64,000 nucleotides of DNA from Branchipolynoe longqiensis (taxonomy: Eukaryota; Annelida; Polychaeta; Phyllodocida; Polynoidae): contig CM059191.1 in NCBI GenBank assembly GCA_030323885.1, forward strand, positions 101,790,292-101,854,291, written 5' to 3'. The position numbers were made by a program, and so were the translations under genes. Of this stretch, positions 55,630-64,000 are shown piece after piece. The first letter of the stretch is position 1. Each line of letters starts with the position of its first letter. The notes below the pieces were generated by a model. The model saw only the letters and a list, made by a program, of their open reading frames with translations. It had not been told where the DNA came from and ran no database searches.

Positions 55630-55820
55630 TGTGATATATGCGTAATAGACGTCTAGACCTGTGGTTAATATATGTTAATGATATGCAGAGTTGGGGACAA
55701 AGAGATATGCAAATGAGATGACGTCATGGAAAGTTTAGCCGGCGGGTCAAGCGTGCCCTACGCCGTGAATAAACCATTCAGTAACCAGAAGTCAAAGTGT
55801 TCAGACGTTGTACTTTCACA
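55630..55820 (+). repeat. 3' LTR of gypsy C
   Basis: 191 bp, 99 percent identical to the 5' LTR. Confidence 0.95.
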
Positions 55821-56391
55821 ACAGCTGCCCTCTATTAGGGTGTCACCCCCCAGGCTGTAGAGGGTGTCTGATTGGCTGGCTGTGGGAGGTCCAGTCACCT
55901 TTATTCCTTATAGTACCTGACACACAGAACTCACTCTAGGCATTCACTCTGAGCTAGGCACTCTAGCAGGAGACACTCTTCTCTAGTCCTGGAACCCAGA
56001 CACTCTGTCTGAGGCTCCACTCTCTATACACACACTAGCAGCAGCTATTCCAAAGGCACTGAGCTGTGTGCAACAACCATGGGATTCCAGTTCAATGGGC
56101 TGTAGGCACTGATTCTTCTACACACTAACAAGAGTAATGAGGATCTGTGTGAACAGTAGGTAAGGAGTGAGTGTGATAGGTCTCTAGTAGGTGAACAGGA
56201 GTTGATGCCAATAAAGCACAACTTCTTCACTGTCAATCTTGCGCGACTTGTCTTCCTTTTCTTCTTTATGAGTTTGTTGAGAGGGGCATCAGCTGGGAAC
56301 TGACAGACAGTTGTCAGAGCGCACTTGGTGAGAGTAAGTGGTATCTGGGGCTCTGATAGCCGAGACCCAAGATATTACAATCTGATGGTTT

Positions 56392-56722
56392 TGTGTTTCT
56401 GTCATAGTTTATTTAGATGAATGTATCACGTTGGCGGTTATTATTTACTTCACTTTAATTTGATCTAACTTTGAATTAAATCAGTAACTTTGGAGGCACT
56501 TGAAGTGAAAATGCGCCAAAATAATGTTGACATGTACATCAAGATTCTAACATAGCCTTCGATAGTAACCTAATCTCATAAATTGACTTAATAGTTCTTT
56601 TATGCAGCAATAAATGCTTATAAAGTGCACCAGTATCTGAGTCTGGTATGTAGAATCAAACCTGGGTCAATGTTTTGGTGGTTTAACAAAAAGTGAATTC
56701 ATTAGATTATGCAGGTTTGATG
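56392..56722. repeat. Relative of the TTAA-type MITE
   Basis: AAATGCTTATAAAGTGCACC, AGTATCTGAGTCTGGTATGT, and TAGATTATGCAGG correspond to the family at 11200-11556 and 37.7-38.1 kb. The left end AATCTGATGGTTTTGTGTTTCTG is the diverged counterpart. Confidence 0.55.
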
Positions 56723-56723
56723 C

Positions 56724-56889
56724 GCGAGAAGGAAGAAAGCAAGGCGTAGGTGGAGAAACAGAGGCGTTTATTGGGACGCCTCACAACATACAAGCTATAC
56801 AAGGAAGAGTACAAGAGGCAGCTCAGAAGGAGCAAGGTAAAACAACAGTACAGTGGAGAGTAAAAAAGGACGCAATGCGAGCATTACGA
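56724..56889 (-). mobile_element. 166 bp miniature of the 3.6 kb DIRS-like element
   Basis: Read on the minus strand, the first 24 bases of repeat A (TTGGTCGTAATGCTCGCATT...) are joined directly to the last 140 bases of repeat B (TACTCTCC... AATAAACGCC... GCGCAT). All coding sequence and most of both repeats are gone, but both outer ends are kept. Confidence 0.75.
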
Positions 56890-57546
56890 CCAAACCAGCC
56901 TGGAACATTAAGAATCAACACATTGATAGGGCCTATGTATGTTGTTGAAGTACTACTCCACTAGTTGAACAGGAAAGTTTGCAATGCCCTTGCTTAATCA
57001 CTGAATCTTTCTTTTTATGTTCAGAATGGGTTGTGCTGCACACAATGCAACACATTCCACTTCCACTATGTGCAAATCAAATGTGATCACTCCAATGGCT
57101 GGAAGACCAGTGCCTCGGCACTGACAAAATATGTATTCAGATGAATAAAAATATTTACAAAAATAAACACACAAAAAAAAAACACAAATCATTTTAAAAC
57201 TCTCTACGTAGCTATTTTCTAATAAAATAATTAATGTGCTTGGAACCATGTTATTCAAATCTTCATGATATTCTTTCTAAACATACCAATACGACGTTAA
57301 TGGGAGCGTTGGTGTATATATATATATTTGATTAATGAGGTAGCCAATTCGATTTGTCAAGAGTTTGGAGTCTTCGAGCTTGAAAGTATAGTATATTGGT
57401 TACATCTGTGTTTTAGACACCATCTAAAACACTAACAGGGCTTCAGTTACCAGCTGTCGATCGCATTCTGCTGACTAGTTGTAGCAGTGAACAAACACCC
57501 AAGCAACGTAATCAAATACAACAAGGTCATAACGTTCTTTGAGGAA
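56890..57546. other. Flank with one dispersed repeat, no gene
   Basis: Contains the 57009-57157 repeat and AT-rich DNA with an ATATAT run near 57320. Confidence 0.45.
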
Positions 57547-57616
57547 TCCTTTGGCTATATGACCTTACATGTTGCCGGGGTGCGAAACCCCTAAAAACGA
57601 ACAAACAACAACTTAA
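57547..57616 (+). repeat. SINE tail fragment, plus orientation
   Basis: TATGACCTTACATGTTGCCGG, then AAAACGAACAAACAACAAC, is the tail of the 45.2 kb SINE with an internal change. Confidence 0.6.
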
Positions 57617-57805
57617 CAAGAAAACAAAGACTCCCACATTTGTGAATGGTGCAGTTGGTCCGAGGACTCCCCCTTATAATATTGTGACTGTATGTAAAAA
57701 TATAGGTCTTTCGGTTGTGATAGCCGAGCTTGGAATCATATCAATATCTCGGGGGATGGAGTTGGGGACCATTGTTAAGTAATAGTGATGCAATGTGTGC
57801 CCACT

Positions 57806-57960
57806 CGCTGTGTGACATGGAAATAAGTATGTGTAAATGTTATGATGCACGGTGACCGGGATTGTGGTATGATGTCCGGATATTAAGACATGGTTACTAA
57901 TTACAGGAATGTTCCCTCCATGCACCAGGGAGAATGCAAATGGAGCGGGACATGTATTAT
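57806..57960 (+). repeat. Dispersed repeat, copy 3
   Basis: CTCGCTGTGTGACATGG, GATGCACGGTGACCGGGATT, TTCCCTCCATGCACCAGG and GAATGCAAATGGAGCGGGA, diverged from copies 1 and 2. Confidence 0.65.
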
Positions 57961-57994
57961 TGTTGAATGTAAGGAACCTATGGAGGTGGGGGCC

Positions 57995-58243
57995 ATGCAG
58001 GCCCCCACCGGAGTCCACACTGCCATGGAGGCAGGTGCTTCTGGTGCAGATATGGCTGCATTGAAGCAGATTCAGGGGGAACTGAAAAGCCTCCGGAGAC
58101 TTATATCTGAGTGCACTGAGCGGCCAGTACAGGCCACGCAGTTGGCCAGCGCACCGGCATCGGCAGCACCGGCAGCACCGGCGGCACCATCGACAGTGGT
58201 GGTGCAGATGGCACCGGCACTGCCTGCAAATATTAGCAGCTGA
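57995..58243 (+). CDS. Short Ala/Pro-rich frame, possible gag start of the env-bearing element
   Basis: Best start MQAPTGVHTAMEAGASGADM. A helix-forming stretch (AALKQIQGELKSLRRLISE) is followed by an Ala/Pro/Ser-rich tail ending at 58243. Position and composition would fit the N-terminal part of a gag whose rest is lost, but no capsid block or zinc knuckle is present. The Cys/His-rich frame on the opposite strand is its mirror and not a gene. Confidence 0.3.
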   Translation: MQAPTGVHTAMEAGASGADMAALKQIQGELKSLRRLISECTERPVQATQLASAPASAAPAAPAAPSTVVVQMAPALPANISS

Positions 58244-58412
58244 TTCGTGTGAATAAGGGTGAGAGAAGGAGTGCGCCATGCCAAGTGGTGGGGCGTGCTC
58301 CACAACACTCTCACCAGGGCCAAATGAGAAACATGGTGTGATGTAGTTATTGTACAAATAACTACCACCGTGATTATGCAAACGCCCATGAGCGGAGGTG
58401 TGTTAATGTTAT

Positions 58413-59102
58413 GGGGCTGTCACACTACGACGTAACGACGTCAACGTAGGGAGAACGTGAAGAACGTTGAACTTCTCGGCGTAGTATGCAAATTTGGGCA
58501 GAAGTTGAACGTGGATGCAGCGTAGTGGACGAGAGAGTAACGTCGGTAAAGCGTAGTGATACCGTCGTTCGACGAGAGAGGTGAACGTAATGACGCTGAC
58601 GGAACGTTATGAACGTTATTCCATCGTCAGAAGAACGCTACATGACGTTAGCTACATCATGAGACGTTGAACGTACGTTGAATGCACGTTCTCCTGACGT
58701 TCTCCTGACGTTCTCCTGACGTTCTCCTGACGTTGTCCTGACGTTCCCATTACGCCCCGTGGGCATTTGCACTTGGTTTAATGGGGGTCAACGTAGTGGA
58801 ACGTAGTTGAACGCAGTGAGGAGCGTTGGAATAACGTCCGTTTAACGTCATTGACGTTCGCTGAACGTGAACAGAACGTACGGCGAACGTAAACCCTTAC
58901 GTTCGACCTACGTCGAAACTTTTGAACATGTCCAAAACCTCGACGTATCTCGACGTAACACGACGTAATGTGACGTAGCTCGACGTCACTCTAACGTCAT
59001 TATGACGTCATCATAACGTAATCCAACGTACATCAACGTAATGACGAAATATCACCACGTTAGGCTCACGTTGGCTCATTACGTCGTAGTGTGACAGGGG
59101 TA
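58413..59102. mobile_element. MITE-like element packed with ACGT motifs
   Basis: The inverted ends CTGTCACACTACGACGTAA (58417-58435 and complemented 59079-59097) match perfectly over 19 bases, with GGGG outside. The 690 bp interior holds about forty ACGT tetramers, most inside AACGT(T/A/C) or GACGT, plus five tandem copies of the 11-mer ACGTTCTCCTG (58688-58745). Several TGACGTCA-like palindromes are present. No ORF. A clear target duplication was not seen. Confidence 0.8.
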
Positions 59103-59199
59103 TAAGGCCAACTGCACCGCAAAGGTCAGGCCCTAGGGGAGATGGGCGGGTGCAGTCGGGTAACTAGGGGAGGGCATCAGAACGGAGGCCGTGCATCCA

Positions 59200-59710
59200 G
59201 GTGGAATTTGGTGGAATTCCATGTGTGGATCTCATTTGATACTGGTGTCAGTATATTAATAGGGGGATGCATTATTAGGGGGATGCATTATTTGCATACA
59301 GATTCACATGCCTGGGACCCACAGGGTTTTCACCTTTTTATTTGCAGTTTGGCAGGCACCCAAATAAGCCACAGTCCCAGAGCTCTGCTATACAGGCAGA
59401 CTGATGAGATAACATCAAATGCAGCCAGGCGGATCAATGAACTAGCAGACTCACTGCAGGAGGCGGTGAGAAACAGGGCCATCAGTAGGCAGTATAATAC
59501 AGCCAGGGCAATTAGCAGGGCTAATGCTGTGCAGCTGGTTGTAGGAGATGCTGTCCTACTGCTAGTTAATGAACCAGGTCCATTGGACAGGCAGTTTGAC
59601 CCTGGGTTCATCGTTGCAGATGTCATTGGGGTTGTAATTACTGTGGTGGGTCCTGGGAACTGCAAAAGAGTGGTGAACTGGGACCAGGTTAAACTAGCAG
59701 ATGGGGAGAT
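59200..59710 (+). pseudogene. LTR-element remnant: protease-like start joined to an integrase tail
   Basis: An open frame carries VWISFDTGVSILIGG, resembling a retroviral-type aspartic protease site (DTG). Soon after come RRINELADSLQEAVRNRAIS, QLVVGDAVLLLVNEPGPLD and NCKRVVNWDQVKLADGE, which resemble the C-terminal end of an LTR-retrotransposon integrase and its barrel domain. RT, RNase H and the integrase core are absent, so about 3 kb has been deleted in between. The frame then runs into a SINE tail. The protease call is less certain than the integrase call. Confidence 0.55.
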
Positions 59711-59768
59711 GGTTTGTTTGTTTGTTGTTGTTTTACATCCTAGCAACATCTAAGGTCATATCAGGATG
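59708..59768 (-). repeat. SINE tail fragment with possible GATGG duplication
   Basis: TTTGTTTGTTTGTTGTTGTT, then TACATCCTAGCAACATC, is a 5'-truncated SINE in the integrase-tail frame. GATGG occurs on both sides (59705-59709 and about 59765-59769). Confidence 0.6.
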
Positions 59769-59853
59769 GGTGGAGTGGGATTTAGTGAACTCTAGGCTGA
59801 CCCGGGGACAGAGAAGCAAGTAGCAATTACACCAAAAGAGGGCTGTAAAAGAC

Positions 59854-60510
59854 ATGGGGGTGGACATGCCACCACAGCTTCCCACCCAGAAGGGGACGGC
59901 AGGGAGAGAGTCGGGGGCGTGTCCGGATGCATGTGTCACCAGCTATGGCCAGTTTGATTGGAATGGGAACTGCCAATTGCCACCAGGGCAATTACAAGGG
60001 AAATTACCAGGTCTACTGAGCCATAGTGCTGGGAAGCAGAGGTCAGACATATCACCACGGCGTCCCACACAACATGGAGAGCCGTGGGAGAGCCCAGGTG
60101 GGCACAGCTACGATCAGTTTGATTGGGATGGGAACTGCCAATTGCCAGGACAGCAATTACAAGGGCAATTACCAGGTCTACTGGATCGTAGTGGTGAGTG
60201 CAGAGGGGCTGGCATGCCGAGCACACATGCGATGCTGACACAAGGAAGGGCCAATCTACAGGTGGGGGATAACAGTAATGGGCAATTGGTCCCTACTAAT
60301 GTAGATAAATGTTCCTCACTTTGTACTATGTGGTACCTGTATTGGCACATAGGCGTTATTTGGTGCTGTCTGCCTCAGGGGAGCAGCACCGACCTCTTTT
60401 CTGAGGATGGCATCCTAGTCAGAGGTCAAGATGAGGTGAGGACGGTGTCAGCTGTGTGGCAGCTGGTGGTATTGATCACACCCCCAAACCGGCCACCGGT
60501 GGAGAACTGA
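59854..60510 (+). CDS. 218-codon frame with an internal duplication, unknown
   Basis: It starts MGVDMPPQLPTQKGTAGRE and contains two copies of a segment SY(G/D)QFDW(N/D)GNCQLP followed by QLQGKLPGLL, 169 bases apart in the DNA, so a tandem duplication occurred. A hydrophobic stretch (CTMWYLYWHIGVIWCCLP) lies at about 155-175. It sits between the integrase tail and the envelope-like frames of the same decayed element. I recognise no family. Confidence 0.4.
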   Translation: MGVDMPPQLPTQKGTAGRESGACPDACVTSYGQFDWNGNCQLPPGQLQGKLPGLLSHSAGKQRSDISPRRPTQHGEPWESPGGHSYDQFDWDGNCQLPGQQLQGQLPGLLDRSGECRGAGMPSTHAMLTQGRANLQVGDNSNGQLVPTNVDKCSSLCTMWYLYWHIGVIWCCLPQGSSTDLFSEDGILVRGQDEVRTVSAVWQLVVLITPPNRPPVEN

Positions 60511-60625
60511 TTCTCACCAGTGTGGGACCATGTGGATAAATTTACAAAGAACAAGTGGTATCATAATATTCATCATTGGAACATGAAGCTCAGTGTCCTA
60601 CAGTCTAGGTTAAAGCAGGTCCCTG

Positions 60626-61934
60626 TTGAAGTTCAGCAGGTGGTTGCTAAAAGGCCTAAAAGGTCTCTGGATCATGCAGTTGGCGTACTGGCTGCTTGGC
60701 ATGGTGAGTCATGCACAGTTAAACAAGGTGCAACAGGGTATTACCTCAAACAGTCCGCAAATGCAGGCCCTGAAGCATAACCAAGAGCACATGCTTTCTA
60801 TCATGAATCGGACCCGTAATATACAGCTACAATTAGCAGAGCATGTTTCAGTAGTAGAGAGAATGATGGCCTTAGCTCAAGACAAAGTGGAAGACATGAC
60901 GGCCAACTCCAACAATCTGCTGCTGCTGGAAGACGGGAGACTGGCAGTGGAAGAACTGGAGAGCGTGGTGGACGATTATGTGTCCAAACGGGCCCTCCAC
61001 CACCGCACGGAGATGCAGCTGGAGTGCGGCATGCTCACAGAGAAACTCCCGGAGCAGGCGCAGCTGGCATTTGTGCTGGAGGCGGCCCGGGCCACAGGCT
61101 TTAGAGGGCTGGATCTGCACTGGTACTACCAACACTTCAGGGTGGAACAGTGTGGGGTCCGGATGCTTCTATCGCCTTCCGGCTGGGCCTGCAGATGGTC
61201 AGCCAGGACACGTACTCAGCCTATCAATTGACGTATCTACCGGTGCTGCTGGACACTGAACATTTGTGAAGAGTAGTGGGGAAGTCTGTGGTAGTGGTGA
61301 GCTCGAGAAGGAAGGCAAGCTTCTATCTAGAAGCTTGCATGGGCAGTCTGCCCATCATGTGCTACCCTGCCATGGAGGTGACCTACCAGGCCTGTGAAGC
61401 AGCACTGGTAATGCGAACCAAGCCGGAGGACTGCAAGCTGTGGATCATGAATATCCGAATGACTGTGTCTGCAACCGTTGTGGCACCTGCAGAGGGCATG
61501 GGTGGTGTGAGTATTGCACCCATGAGCCTCACATTGATGTGACAATTTGTTGTGCCGGAAAGCCTCAAATCAACGAGAGGATCACCAGCCCAACATTACT
61601 GCAGGTGCCGGAGCCATGCATGCTTGAGGGCAGAGGTTGGCTTTTGCAAACATTGACAGTTAAACATGAGACCGTGAACATACATTGGGTGCCGTCGAGG
61701 CTGGACCTCCCAGCCTTGAATGTCTCAAGGCCTCCTGCTCTCGACCCAGTCATGAAGGAGCACGGTGTTGCAGGTCTGTCATTCGATGGGTTGGTAAAGG
61801 TGCCTGATGGTCATGTCCATGCAGAACATTTGAGTGTATTATGTTATTGTTTGTTGGCAGTGGCTGCTATAATGTTGTTGCTCGGTGCTGTATATATTTA
61901 TTGCAGGTATCAAGCTCGCTGTAACAGATGCTGA
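60626..61934 (+). pseudogene. Envelope-like gene of an LTR element, broken into frames
   Basis: The first frame (60626-61231) opens with a hydrophobic segment (WIMQLAYWLLGMVSHA). It continues with long heptad-like helices (MQALKHNQEHMLSIMNRTRN, then VERMMALAQDKVEDM) and AVEELESVVDDYV. Frames at 61276-61542 and 61440-61934 follow, with a Cys-rich stretch (CVCNRCGTCRGHGWCEYC) and, near the end, a membrane segment (LLAVAAIMLLLGAVYIYC) before a short basic tail. Fusion-type helices, then Cys-rich ectodomain, then anchor is the layout of a retroviral or errantivirus-type envelope. Its position after the integrase tail agrees. At least two frameshifts break it. The family was not identified. Confidence 0.5.
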
Positions 61935-62116
61935 CGTCCAAGGAAGGGGCGAGGGATGGTACTGGAGAGCAGGGAGGCGGTGCTCTATGAATCCAAAGAC
62001 CTACCCCCTCCCTACCCGTTATTGGTCCATCAGGACGCCGTTGTACGGTATAAGCCAGAGGGCTCAGTGTTGGCTGCTGGCTGCCCTTCCATACAGGGGT
62101 TAGTACAGTGCCTGTA

Positions 62117-62289
62117 GCATCTGAACCAACAATTTTGGGGATGAGCAGGGATGCTGTATAAATTTGCGTAGTTATTTAGAGGTTTCCAAGCTTCCTATTA
62201 GGGGTAGTGCGTATTCCGCATGTTATATACACTTTGTTGCGTCTGAACCAAATTTAGGGGGACGAGCAGGGATGCTGTATAAATTTCAA
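62117..62289 (+). repeat. Direct repeat of about 50 bases
   Basis: TCTGAACCAA(C)AATTTTGGG and GAGCAGGGATGCTGTATAAATTT occur at 62117-62166 and 62237-62289. They could be promoter-proximal repeats of the env-bearing element; TATAAATTT is included. Confidence 0.7.
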
Positions 62290-62519
62290 AACGGGATGCT
62301 TTTCCTCATTAACCGGCCGGAATTGGCCGCAGTAGTTATGAAGTTGAGTGAGATTCGCTCAGAACCACTGGAGGTTGCCATGATAGGGTTTCTAGTTCCT
62401 TATCCCGTGCCTTTCCCATGCCTTACAGACTGGCCACGGGTAGCTGATTTGGGACCCTGGTAGTGCCTCGTCACGATTTGGGAGTATGGGGAATTCAGGC
62501 CCCTCGCCCAATCCTAAAT

Positions 62520-62760
62520 GGAACAAGTAAGGGGGGGAGGATTTAATTAAACATTATGCACCTCTCTGATTCCTGCTTGTTAGAGTACAAGTATGGGGGG
62601 GGGGAGAAGTTAATTATGGCAATTAGTCTTTCCTCTGATTCCTGCTTGCAGTGAGACCTCAGTAGCAAGTAAGGGGGGGAGGATTTAATTCATTACATTA
62701 TGCGGTGCTCTAATTCCTGCTTGCAAGAAACTGGAGTGGAAATAGCCATGGGCAGGTCCT
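62520..62760 (+). repeat. Three repeated purine tracts with flanking 90-base units
   Basis: AAGTAAGGGGGGGAGGATTTAATT (shortened in one copy) and TCTGATTCCTGCTTG recur three times at about 90-base spacing. Repeated polypurine tracts before a 3' LTR would fit, but LTR ends were not located. Confidence 0.65.
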
Positions 62761-63089
62761 AGCGGAAAACTGACCCATCGGGCGCAGTGTGAGCCATAGG
62801 CAAGCTAGCTACTCGGCCTACTTGCGTAATTGCACAGGGCAGTACCGCCTGAACAGGGACGGGTCCATGTGTGTGATAGTGGAAATTTGAGGAAAAGACG
62901 ACCTAGTGTAGGATGGCGGGTGTGGTGACACGCTGTGTGTTCGTCACCTCCCTCCATTTTCAAGTACTCGTGGGTTAGTGTGCACCAGGGACATGTTCCG
63001 AGCACCAGTCAGGAATATATTTTTTTAAACCAAGGATGTGGTTTTGGGTTGATCCAAGAATGTGCAGGCGCTGATCTGGGTGTGCATGA

Positions 63090-63960
63090 TATCACGGTTG
63101 GATCACGGATCCTTAATTGGCTGCCAAGCATCCGATCATGGTAGCGGCGCCGGACAGGCTGCAGATCATGCGTGGTCACACGGCTGGTGTGCACATCACC
63201 GATCCCGATGCGGTGTCGCTGATGTGGGCATCGCTGGTGTAGAAGCCAGGGCATTCTTGGATGATATTATCATTATTGTTGTTAATTGTTGTTATTGGGG
63301 GTCGGGTGGTATAATGGGTGAGGCACTGAAGTGAGTGTGGTATCGCGGTTGGATCGCGGATCCTTAATTGGTTGCCGAGCATCAATGTGGTAGCAGCGCC
63401 GGCAGGATGCCGACACCGACCTCCACCAATGTGTTATTATCCAGGGTTGCCTGAAAAGTTTCAGCTGGGCATAATTTAAAAAAAATTATATATATATATA
63501 TCTTAGAAATGTAGTGATCCATCTTGTGTATTGCTATTCTGACCTTGCTTACCCTATTTAAATAAACTTATTTTGAGTTTCGGCTTAGGTTTTAAGGGGG
63601 CCTGGGTTCACAGGGGAATGAGCAATTACAATATGGACACCGACAGATTATAGTATTATATATTACATCGGCATGCTGCAGGTGATACTAATGACGGGCT
63701 GCGTGAAGAACGTGGTCGCACGGTGCTGTCCGGATGCGCTATGGCATCCAGGCATTGCTTGCGTGGACACCATGTTCTGGTGGAGATTGTGTGGTATCAT
63801 GGGTGCAGCACCAGTCAGGGTGTGGTGTCGCGGTTGGATCACGGATCCTTAACTGTGTTGCCAAACACCGATCATGGGTGGCAGTGGCAGGCTGGATGCC
63901 TGGCACCGATCTTCACCAGTGGCATAGTCGGATGGATGTGGCTGGTATTCTCAGCTGGCC
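63090..63960 (+). repeat. Imperfect repeats around GGTTGGATC.CGGATCCTTAA
   Basis: The block CGGTTGGATCACGGATCCTT, then (T/C)TGCC(A/G)A(G/A)CA(T/C)C, then CACCGA occurs near 63095, 63345 and 63830. It is likely a 3' portion of the element to the left or an unrelated satellite; the window ends inside it. Confidence 0.7.
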
Positions 63961-64000
63961 TCGGCCTGAATTTTTTTTCTTTGTTGATTCGGGTCGGTTG

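Larger units (their letters stand above)
51155..55820 (+). mobile_element. Ty3/gypsy element C, nearly intact and young
   Basis: LTRs 51155-51345 and 55630-55820 (191 bp) differ at two positions. The target duplication is ACAGC (51150-51154, 55821-55825). The primer site TGGTATCAGATG is at 51346-51357. The purine tract AGGGGGGGA precedes the 3' LTR. One long gag-pol frame fills the interior. Confidence 0.97.
51052..56391 (+). repeat. Candidate solo LTR, split by gypsy C
   Basis: With gypsy C removed, TGTAACTGTCTGC (51052) runs to CAAGATATTACA (56391), about 670 bp. It has TGTAA...TTACA ends, a TATA-like TTCCTTATAGTACC (about 55908) and CCAATAAAGC (about 56210) in LTR-like order. No flanking target duplication was found, so the identification rests on ends and signals only. 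Confidence 0.35.

Noticed and set aside
57674..58381. 235-codon minus-strand Cys/His-rich frame
   Set aside because: Its Cys/His runs are the complement of an Ala/Pro/Gly-coding repeat on the plus strand and of a dispersed repeat; no finger spacing fits.

Overview
This is eukaryotic, almost certainly metazoan DNA. It holds two exons of one intron-containing host gene inside a dense, layered pile of transposable elements. A lophotrochozoan, most likely a mollusc, fits best: DIRS-like tyrosine-recombinase retrotransposons are diverse, Ty3/gypsy elements carry a tRNA-Leu-like primer site, and a repeat near 7.0-7.2 kb resembles one I remember from gastropod and bivalve genomes (recall, not a search).

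Layout. 1-2.0 kb: minus-strand DIRS-like gag (frameshifted) and the start of its pol, cut by the window edge. 2.6-3.0 kb: an iterated GTCCGGT motif. 3.6-6.4 kb: a short DIRS-like element with a complete A1-gag-B1-A2-B2 split-direct-repeat layout but no reverse transcriptase. 7278-7423 and 18065-18298 (+): the last two exons of a metallocarboxypeptidase, probably of the GPI-anchored M type. They are separated by a 10.6 kb intron filled with a recombinase relic, MITE-like elements, minisatellites and a 5'-truncated LINE. 19198-37513 (-): a Ty3/gypsy element with matching GCCAC target duplications. Its integrase is split by a 13.4 kb split-direct-repeat DIRS/PAT-like element. The gag of that element is in turn split by an inverted-repeat DIRS element (about 25.68-31.09 kb) and by two abutting MITE-like elements (31.63-33.35 kb). 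38284-39297: four LTRs alternating with three 133 bp internal segments, flanked by one CTAGC duplication, which is a tandem TRIM-like array. 40096-44753 and 51155-55820 (+): two related Ty3/gypsy copies, one decayed and one nearly intact with a single premature stop. 45.2-47.2 kb: a tRNA-headed SINE and a second, minus-strand LINE copy. 56.7 kb: a 166 bp miniature of the 3.6 kb DIRS element. 57.9-62.8 kb: remains of an LTR element with protease, integrase-tail and envelope-like coding fragments, interrupted by a 690 bp element packed with ACGT motifs. 62.1-64.0 kb: repeated polypurine and GGATCC-containing segments.

No bacterial features, rRNA genes, functional tRNA genes or CRISPR arrays were seen. 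The points I would look at first are: a perfect 45 bp inverted copy of carboxypeptidase coding sequence lying in the adjacent intron, able to fold back on the exon; splice acceptors duplicated in both carboxypeptidase introns; the TRIM-like array; and a group of MITE-like elements with self-complementary interiors, two of which carry 11 bp tandem units.
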